From JBBRHH01 sp038222915 (GTDB lineage: Bacteria > Planctomycetota > Phycisphaerae > Tepidisphaerales > Tepidisphaeraceae): a stretch of DNA of 9,069 nucleotides. Below are positions 1 through 5,359 of the stretch, piece by piece. Where the stretch lies: NCBI GenBank assembly GCA_038222915.1, contig JBBRHH010000227.1, positions 1 through 9,069 of the forward strand. Direction: 5' to 3'. A program made the translations under genes and the position numbers. The notes under the pieces were generated by a model that saw only the letters and a program-made list of their open reading frames with translations, did not search any database and had not been told where the DNA came from. Position 1 is the first letter of the stretch; each line of letters begins with the position of its first letter.

Positions 1-1503
1 CTCGTCGCGGGCATAATCGACGGCCAATCGGTTCCAGTCGGTGGGCAATCCGCCTTTGGGCACGAACTCTGTTTTGAGCGGCTCGAAGCTGGCACCCTTG
101 TCTTCCAGCGGGGCGAGGCCGCCTTTCACGCCGGCCATCCAGAGGACGGTCTTGTCCTTGCCCGCCGACAGCGCCATTGCCTGGGCCTTGTTCCAGTCGC
201 CCTTGGGGAATTCGTAGATCGCTGTTGGCTTTGCGCCGTCCTTGAAATTTTCAAACTTGTGAACAACGCAGGTGAAGACGTGATATCCAACGCAATCGTA
301 TTGGGTCACGTAAATTGCACCGGTGGTCGGGTGCACGGCGATCAGGTGCGGGTTGGCGATGTTCACATGGCCGATCTCCTCGCCGGCGTCGTTGAACACG
401 GCGACACAGCCGCGCTGCCGATCGGCCAAGTAGACGTTTCCCTTCGCATCGACCGCGAGCCCGTGCACCGGGCCCTTGGGCTGATCGAAGTTCGCGGTGT
501 TGGTGCATGCCCGGAACCATGCCCCGCCATTGCCTTCCTTGTGATCGACGGCGATGGTCGTGAATTCCTTGAACTTGGCGGTGCCATCGACAGCGACGCG
601 ATAGACCCGCCCGGGCGGAAAGGCCGGCTCAAACTTGTAGCCGTATTGGTTGGTGTTGCTGTAGGGCCCGGACAGATAGGCCCATTTCCCATCGGGCGAG
701 ACCGCGACGAAGACCGGCCCGCCGCCCGAATTTTTCACCGCACCCAGCTCGCGGCCGGCGAAGGATGTGCCGAGCACCGCGCCGAGGGTGTCGATGCTGT
801 AGAGCCGCGTTCCGTCTGTGAAGATCACGCCGGTCTTTTTTGACGCACTGATCATGGTGAGATTGCCGCCGCGGCTGCCGACGTAAAACTCCGGATTGAG
901 ATTCTTGAGGTCGCGTGGGAAGAATGTCTCGCGCTTCTCATCCCATCGCGCCACATCCTTCATCGAGCCCGGCGGAAGGTCGGCCGGGAAAGGCAGAATC
1001 TCGCGGAGATATCGGCCTGTCGAATCAAAGACGCGCACGTTCATGGCGGACTGGTTTGCCTCGCCGCCGAAACCCTTGATGTAAATGTTACCGTCCTCGT
1101 CGGCGGCGATGCCGTCGACTGTTCCGAAGTTATAGGGATCGGCGCCGATCATCTGGCCAAATTTCATCCCCAGGCCGGCACGGACGCGCACCTTGTACGG
1201 ACCGCCCTCGGCCGGCTTTGCAAAATCATTTTTCCCGTCCCACTCCAGCTTCTGAGCCAGTCCCGCGGCCAGCGGCTCGGGCGGCGCTTTGGCCCCGCCG
1301 AGCATTCCCGCGGCGAGGTGGCGAACCACCTTGCCGTCGGCAGACAAGACGGCGACTTCGACGTCTGTCGGCCCGGCCATGGTGAAACTGATCAGCGTCT
1401 TGTCGGCGGTTCACGTTACCGACGGCTTCGTGGAAAAGGAGGGATCGGCCGCGGAAGCAATGGATGCGGCCGCGACAACAAGGACAAAGATGATCTGTTT
1501 CAA
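1..1503 (-). CDS. Exported NHL-repeat-type beta-propeller protein, 3' end outside window, interrupted by in-frame TGA
   Basis: The frame runs from a TTG at 1503 to the left edge (501 codons) with one stop, a TGA at 1411-1413 (codon 31). The TTG is supported by AGGAG (1510-1514, 6 nt spacing) and by an obvious signal peptide, MKQIIFVLVVAAASIASAA, cleaved about residue 19. After the TGA comes a beta-sandwich-like stretch with VEVAVLSADGKVVRHLAAG (residues 48-66), a motif I associate with planctomycete NHL proteins. NHL-like blades follow, e.g. DGIAADEDGNIYIKG (about 128-142) and HGLAVDAKGNVYLADRQ (about 345-361). The protein is probably extracytoplasmic; its ligand is unknown. The next in-frame start after the TGA is ATG 1380, which would lose the signal peptide and the first strand. 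The 470 codons beyond the TGA are open, so decay, if real, is recent. A CGA (Arg) to TGA change or a sequencing error is equally possible. The gene is divergent from the NHL gene at 1613. Confidence 0.75.
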
Positions 1504-1509
1504 GGTGTG

Positions 1510-1516
1510 CTCCTCT
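1510..1516 (-). promoter_or_regulatory. Shine-Dalgarno AGAGGAG that fixes the TTG start at 1503
   Basis: On the minus strand AGAGGAG is followed by six bases (CACACC) and then TTG. No ATG or GTG is placed as well, and the TTG opens directly into a signal peptide. This selects the uncommon start codon. Confidence 0.65.
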
Positions 1517-1530
1517 TGCTTCCACGATAT

Positions 1531-1558
1531 TTGCCTGCTCGCCCGATCATGTTACAAA
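1531..1558 (+). promoter_or_regulatory. Possible sigma70-like promoter for the plus-strand NHL gene
   Basis: TTGCCT (1531-1536) and TACAAA (1553-1558) are separated by 16 bp, with four of six matches to each consensus box. They lie 54 bp upstream of the ATG at 1613, in the 109-bp region shared with the divergent NHL gene. The match is weak and could be chance. Confidence 0.25.
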
Positions 1559-1612
1559 ATGACTTCTGTCACGTTGTTGCCGCCGACATCCGTTCCTGAC
1601 GAGGGATTTAAC

Positions 1613-2683
1613 ATGCGATTGCTGCTTATCGGTACATTCACCATGCTTTTCTCGACGATCGTCATGGCCGAGCCGCGCCTCGTGCTTGTTGCGGGCGGGG
1701 GCACAAAAACCGGCTACGTGCCGGCGAAGGAGGCGAAGCTCTCTGCTCCGTTTTCGATTCAGTTTGACTCCGCCGGGCTGCTCTATTTTGCCGAGTACAC
1801 CGGGCATACCGTTCGTAAGATTGATGCGAAGGGCAACGTGAGCCTTGTTGCGGGGACGGGCGAGAAGGGGTTTGCGCTTGAGACTGGTCCGGGGGAAAAG
1901 GCCGAGCTGGATTCGCCGCATTGCATCTCGATGGGCCGCGGGTCGGACCTCTTCATTTGCGACTCGTACAACAAGCGCATTCGGAAGGTCGACTTGAAGA
2001 CGGGCGACATTTCCACGTTCGCCGGCACCGGGCAAAAAGGATTTACCGGCGACGGCGGCCCGGCGTCGAAGGCGACGATGGGCGATATTTACTGCACTGC
2101 TTTTGATCCGAAGTTCGAGCACCTTTACTTTGTCGATCTGGACAACCGCCGGGTGCGGGTCATTGATATGAAGAGCGGGATCGTCACCACCATCGCCGGC
2201 AACGGCAACAAAGGCGTGCCTGAAGATGGAGCTGATGCGCTGGCCGCTCCGCTGATCGATCCGCGTGCCGTGGCGGCCGATGCGAATGGGAACGTTTATG
2301 TTCTCGAACGGGCCGGCCATGCGCTCCGTGTTGTCGACAAGTCCGGCAAGATCCGAACTGTCGCCGGGACCGGCAAGGCTGGCGGCGTCACCGATGAAAC
2401 CGATCCGCTGAAGGCCACGTTTGATGGTCCGAAGCACTTGAGCATCGACGCTGAGAACAATGTCCTGATCGCGGACACGGAGAATCACGTCATTCGCAGA
2501 TATCTGCCCAAGACCAACAAGTTGGAGCTTGTCGCGGGAACGGGCACGAAGGGCGCGGCCGGGCTGGATGGACCGCCGCTGAAGGCGCAGTTGAACAAGC
2601 CGCACGGCGTCTGGCCGGGGCCGGATGGTTCCATCTATATTGCTGATAGTGAAAACAATCGAATCGTGAAAATCGCGTTCTAG
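1613..2683 (+). CDS. Secreted six-bladed NHL-repeat beta-propeller protein
   Basis: 356 residues. The ATG at 1613 is chosen over upstream in-frame starts because GAGGG (1601-1605) sits 7 nt before it and it opens a signal peptide (MRLLLIGTFTMLFSTIVMA, cleaved about residue 19). The mature protein is almost entirely NHL repeats of roughly 45-60 residues, with loop motifs VAGTGEKG (79-86), FAGTGQKG (136-143), IAGNGNKG (194-201), VAGTGKAG (250-257) and VAGTGTKG (308-315). Blade cores such as NVYVLERAGHALRVVD (227-242) and SIYIADSENNRIVKI (340-354) recur. The N-terminal LVLVAGGGTKTG (23-34) supplies the missing outer strand for the last blade, which ends at the C-terminus: the classic closure of a six-bladed ring. 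No catalytic residues are identifiable. A binding or scaffold role outside the cytoplasm is likely; some NHL folds are lyases or lactonases, which cannot be excluded. It ends 20 bp from the convergent Kelch gene. Confidence 0.92.
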   Translation: MRLLLIGTFTMLFSTIVMAEPRLVLVAGGGTKTGYVPAKEAKLSAPFSIQFDSAGLLYFAEYTGHTVRKIDAKGNVSLVAGTGEKGFALETGPGEKAELDSPHCISMGRGSDLFICDSYNKRIRKVDLKTGDISTFAGTGQKGFTGDGGPASKATMGDIYCTAFDPKFEHLYFVDLDNRRVRVIDMKSGIVTTIAGNGNKGVPEDGADALAAPLIDPRAVAADANGNVYVLERAGHALRVVDKSGKIRTVAGTGKAGGVTDETDPLKATFDGPKHLSIDAENNVLIADTENHVIRRYLPKTNKLELVAGTGTKGAAGLDGPPLKAQLNKPHGVWPGPDGSIYIADSENNRIVKIAF

Positions 2684-2699
2684 TTTGAGCCGGTCAAAC
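2683..2699. terminator. Short symmetric hairpin between convergent genes
   Basis: GTTTGA and TCAAAC flank a GCCGG loop, giving a 6-bp stem readable in both directions. It starts on the last base of the NHL stop codon and fills most of the gap to the convergent Kelch stop (2704-2706). There is no long T-tract, so efficiency as an intrinsic terminator is doubtful. Confidence 0.3.
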
Positions 2700-2703
2700 A
2701 TGT

Positions 2704-5208
2704 TTACTCCCCAGCGGCCGTGCGCTCCAAGGACGCCCCGTCCACCTTGATCACGTAAACCGCCTTGTACGAATTCAAATCCCAAACCAGATCGCGCTTC
2801 GAATCGTAGACCAGTGTGTCGCTTACCGTGCCCATTCGTTCCAGCGTCTTGGGAATGTTCAGCAGCACCCAGCGATTTTTGGCCGGCTCGTAGGCGAGTT
2901 CGCGGTCGTTGATGAAGTTGTTGAAGAGGACCAGATCGAGCTTGGGGAGGTACGCGCACTCGCGCATTTCGCGAACGCCTTTTGACTCGGGGAACACGCC
3001 GCGGCCGGCCGGGTCCATTGCCTTGACCTCGCCGCTCTTCATGTCGTATTTCCAGATTTGGCCTGCGGGTTTCTGGTAATTCGTGTGCGATGAAATCCAG
3101 ATGCAGTCGTGCTGCGCGTCGTACGTCAGGGCGCTTCCATCGGTCATGCTTGATGGCAACTTGCCCGTCAGAGGCAGTTTCTCCCACGCCCTGGCCTTCA
3201 CGTTCATGATGCCGAAAAATCCGGGCGTCCAGACTACGACGCCCTTGGGCGTGCTGACGGTGCAGGTCAGGTACACATGCTGATTGAACGGCTGGGCGAT
3301 GGTGTAATCCCAGTCGCGCCGGTCGGGATTGTAGACGCCGGTGCCGGCCATCGACGTGCAGATTAGCCGCTTCGACAGCGGGTCGTAATCCGTGTGCAGG
3401 TATGTGTGATTCAGACAGTCGGGCCGGCCGTTGAAGCTGATCCCCTTGCCGTAGATCTCCGGAATGTAACCGATGCTGTAGCGGTTGATTCCCGGATGAT
3501 ACGTCGTCATTCCGTTCGAAGGGTCGGCCTGATGGCCGCCGGTCCAGCGGTAGATCTGATCCCGGTCCGGATCGTATCGCGCCGTTCCCCAGTCGCGCTC
3601 CGCGGCCGGCCTTTCCGGGATTGGAACTTTCGTCCACACGTTTGGCTTGAGCTCGCTTAGCCACTTGCCGGTTTGCTCTGCATCGCCGCGCGGGGCGGCG
3701 TCGAACCAGCGCGGATCGTAGGCCGAAACAACTGTCCGGTAGATGCGCGACGACGGCGCGGCCTCTTTATTCCCTGATTGATTGACCGCCGTCCACTGGG
3801 CGGCGGCGGTGTCGAACGTCCACGCATCATTCGCCAGGGCCGCGAACCCCTGTTGATAGACCATCTTTTCCAGCATCCCGAAGCCGCCGTTCAGGGTGAT
3901 CCTCTTTGTGGCCGGGTCATATTTCATCACTGGCTTGGGCAGTTCGACTTTTCCCGAGGGAACGGCCGGCACGACGGCCGCCGCGCGCGGCGAGGGCGCA
4001 TCCTTGGGCCAGATTTGATGCCAGGATTTTTTGGTGCAGTCGTAGATCCAGGTATCGTTCATCACATAATCGCCGTGGCTGCCGCCGAAGAGGACGATGA
4101 TTTTTTGATTCGGGTCGTACGCGACAAACGCCCCGACGCGCGGCGTCGGGGAGGAGGCCAGACAGTCGGCCGCCTCGTCCAGCGCCCACTGGGCGTCAAA
4201 ACAATCCTTCAACAACTGCGGCGTGACTTTCCCGGCCGCGAACGCAAGCTGTACTGTCCTCGCCAGGTCCACGGAAGGTCCTGACATTTCCTGGGCGCGC
4301 AACACCGCGGTTGTGTTGGGGCCGGGCGGCTTGTTGGAATCTTCGACCGCCTGCACGCGCAGGGCCAACTCGATCGCCTCTTTCATCAGCTTCGCCGGCG
4401 TTTGCAAGGCTTCGGCCTCTTCTTCTGACGTCATTGAAGCATAGAACGCATTGCGCGCGGCGGCTTCGGCGTCACGCATGGCCGAGCGCGCTTCCAGCAT
4501 CGACTTGCGGAGCGGGTCGAGCTTGTCATTTTTGAAAGAGAGTGGCCGCCAGGTTTTCCCGTCATCATCGAGCGCCCAGTCGCCAAGCGTGCCCGTCTCG
4601 GCCCCGCCGCATCGGCCGCCGAGATAGAGGGTTTGATGATTGATGGGATCTGCAACAATCGCCACGCCCTCCCAAGTCCACTTTTCCGGGCCGTACTCGC
4701 CGCCCTTGGCGCGAAGTTCGATGGGCGGCATGGGGATTTTGGGCTCATCCTTCGCGGCCGGCAGGGTAGTCGCGGTCACGAGCGTGAGTGCGATCAGTGA
4801 CACTGTCGCGCGAAAGATATTTCGCGCTGGATGCAGAAGGCTGAATACAGATTGCAGAAGGAAGCCGGCTCTCTGGAGGTGCTGGTGTTTGCGCGCAAAA
4901 AATGTGTTTGGGTACGCTGAAAACCGCGGTGAGAAATCCAAGTCCTTTTCTGGACACTGGTTGCGCCCAGCAGCTTGATTCATAGCGGCCAAAAAACCGA
5001 CCCCAAACCGACATAAAACCGATCCTAAACCATCCCTCAAATCGCCCCAAACCGACATAGAATCGACCGTTTTTGACCCCCGAACGACCCCAAACCGACG
5101 GGCATTGGTTGGGCACGCGGAATTGTGAAATTGCCCGCGGGCACCTCGAGTTTCAGGCGTGTTGGACTGCTGTTCTTCGACCAAAATATTGATGGATTCG
5201 CCGGCCAT
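2704..5208 (-). CDS. Exported Kelch-type beta-propeller protein with helical insertion; start uncertain
   Basis: The frame is 834 codons from ATG 5208, which has GGAGGG (5217-5222) 8 nt away and a good promoter at 5288-5317. However, the signal peptide lies internally: residues about 129-152 (RNIFRATVSLIALTLVTATT then LPAA). Residues about 38-125 are translated repeat DNA and probably not a domain. A downstream start such as GTG 4803 (residue 136) or ATG 4983 (residue 76) is possible; neither has a Shine-Dalgarno sequence. The body is Kelch/galactose-oxidase-like: VAYDPNQKIIVLFGG then NDTWIYDCTKKSWHQI (362-399), MKYDPATKRITLNGG with NDAWTFDTAAAQWTAV (428-475), ARYDPDRDQIYRWTGG (543-558), and later blades at about 605-660, 693-730 and 750-820. 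Residues about 228-350 are a mostly helical, charged segment inserted between blades 1 and 2. No copper-radical oxidase residues were recognised, so an enzyme role is not claimed. The body is certain, the N-terminus is not. Confidence 0.85.
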   Translation of the reverse strand: MAGESINILVEEQQSNTPETRGARGQFHNSACPTNARRFGVVRGSKTVDSMSVWGDLRDGLGSVLCRFGVGFLAAMNQAAGRNQCPEKDLDFSPRFSAYPNTFFARKHQHLQRAGFLLQSVFSLLHPARNIFRATVSLIALTLVTATTLPAAKDEPKIPMPPIELRAKGGEYGPEKWTWEGVAIVADPINHQTLYLGGRCGGAETGTLGDWALDDDGKTWRPLSFKNDKLDPLRKSMLEARSAMRDAEAAARNAFYASMTSEEEAEALQTPAKLMKEAIELALRVQAVEDSNKPPGPNTTAVLRAQEMSGPSVDLARTVQLAFAAGKVTPQLLKDCFDAQWALDEAADCLASSPTPRVGAFVAYDPNQKIIVLFGGSHGDYVMNDTWIYDCTKKSWHQIWPKDAPSPRAAAVVPAVPSGKVELPKPVMKYDPATKRITLNGGFGMLEKMVYQQGFAALANDAWTFDTAAAQWTAVNQSGNKEAAPSSRIYRTVVSAYDPRWFDAAPRGDAEQTGKWLSELKPNVWTKVPIPERPAAERDWGTARYDPDRDQIYRWTGGHQADPSNGMTTYHPGINRYSIGYIPEIYGKGISFNGRPDCLNHTYLHTDYDPLSKRLICTSMAGTGVYNPDRRDWDYTIAQPFNQHVYLTCTVSTPKGVVVWTPGFFGIMNVKARAWEKLPLTGKLPSSMTDGSALTYDAQHDCIWISSHTNYQKPAGQIWKYDMKSGEVKAMDPAGRGVFPESKGVREMRECAYLPKLDLVLFNNFINDRELAYEPAKNRWVLLNIPKTLERMGTVSDTLVYDSKRDLVWDLNSYKAVYVIKVDGASLERTAAGE
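4808..4827. repeat. Perfect 8-bp inverted repeat at the signal-peptide region
   Basis: Arms GCGCGAAA (4808-4815) and TTTCGCGC (4820-4827) flank a GATA spacer. The element lies 4 bp upstream of the GTG at 4803, the nearest possible start to the Kelch signal peptide. It could be a protein-binding site, an mRNA hairpin or chance in coding sequence. Confidence 0.6.
4831..4861. repeat. Short direct repeat (TGCAGAAGG, 21-bp period)
   Basis: ATGCAGAAGG (4831-4840) recurs as TTGCAGAAGG (4852-4861), with CTGAATACAGA between. The composition is unlike the flanking GC-rich coding DNA and suggests repetitive, non-coding origin. Confidence 0.5.
4991..5099 (-). repeat. Tandem repeat: five 22-bp units, each two degenerate 11-bp halves
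   Basis: Read on the minus strand from 5099, the tract divides into units of 22, 21, 22, 22 and 22 bp. The consensus halves are GTCGGTTTGGG followed by GTCGGTTTTAT. Units 1, 3 and 5 begin with identical GTCGGTTTGGGG (5088-5099, 5045-5056, 5001-5012); units 2 and 4 are diverged. The period is not a multiple of three, so an encoded peptide repeat is not what is maintained. T-runs recur about once per helical turn. Confidence 0.85.
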
Positions 5209-5216
5209 GATCGGTG

Positions 5217-5222
5217 CCCTCC
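5217..5222 (-). promoter_or_regulatory. Shine-Dalgarno GGAGGG for ATG 5208
   Basis: GGAGGG on the minus strand lies 8 nt before the ATG at 5208. It is the only start of the Kelch frame with a recognisable ribosome-binding site and is the main reason that start is listed. Confidence 0.6.
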
Positions 5223-5229
5223 AAATTTT

Positions 5230-5251
5230 GCCGACGCCAGTTGCCGGCGGC
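5230..5251 (-). other. Possible leader hairpin upstream of the Kelch ORF ribosome-binding site
   Basis: On the minus strand GCCGCCGGC and GGCGTCGGC can pair imperfectly around an AACT-centred loop. The hairpin would lie in the predicted 5' UTR, 8 bp before the GGAGGG Shine-Dalgarno. No T-tract follows, so it is not a convincing terminator for uvrD. Whether it folds or regulates is unknown. Confidence 0.3.
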
Positions 5252-5287
5252 TTAGATGGTGCGTTCGCCCATCGGGGCGCTGGTCAT

Positions 5288-5317
5288 AGGATACGGCCCA
5301 TGTTAGGTATATGTCAA
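5288..5317 (-). promoter_or_regulatory. Sigma70-like promoter upstream of the Kelch ORF
   Basis: A perfect -35 box TTGACA (5312-5317) is followed after 18 bp by TATCCT (5288-5293). Transcription would begin near 5281, giving a leader of about 73 nt before ATG 5208. It lies 26 bp beyond the end of uvrD (which stops at 5360), so the Kelch gene need not depend on uvrD transcription. Confidence 0.55.
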
Positions 5318-5359
5318 GACGATTTCTAGATTTCTGTTACTTTTGATTGTGACGCGTGC

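Noticed and set aside
259..843. Open frame of 194 codons on the plus strand
   Set aside because: It is a codon-aligned mirror of the minus-strand NHL gene. Its predicted protein shows no domain.
1411..1413. TGA read as tryptophan (alternative genetic code)
   Set aside because: TGA serves as the natural stop of uvrD (5360), ruvC (8337) and the membrane-protein gene (9063).
1547..3664. Long open frame (705 codons) on the minus strand
   Set aside because: It is antisense to the NHL gene, then out of frame across the Kelch gene. It has no family-like sequence, is Arg-rich, and both overlapped genes are clearly real.
4991..5099. CRISPR array
   Set aside because: Units are contiguous at 22 bp, with no unique spacers and no cas genes nearby.
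4745..5116. Second minus-strand frame (123 codons) through the repeat tract, encoding PSVWGR-like repeats
   Set aside because: The 22-bp unit is not a multiple of three, so the peptide pattern does not hold. It has no ribosome-binding site and overlaps the Kelch signal-peptide region.
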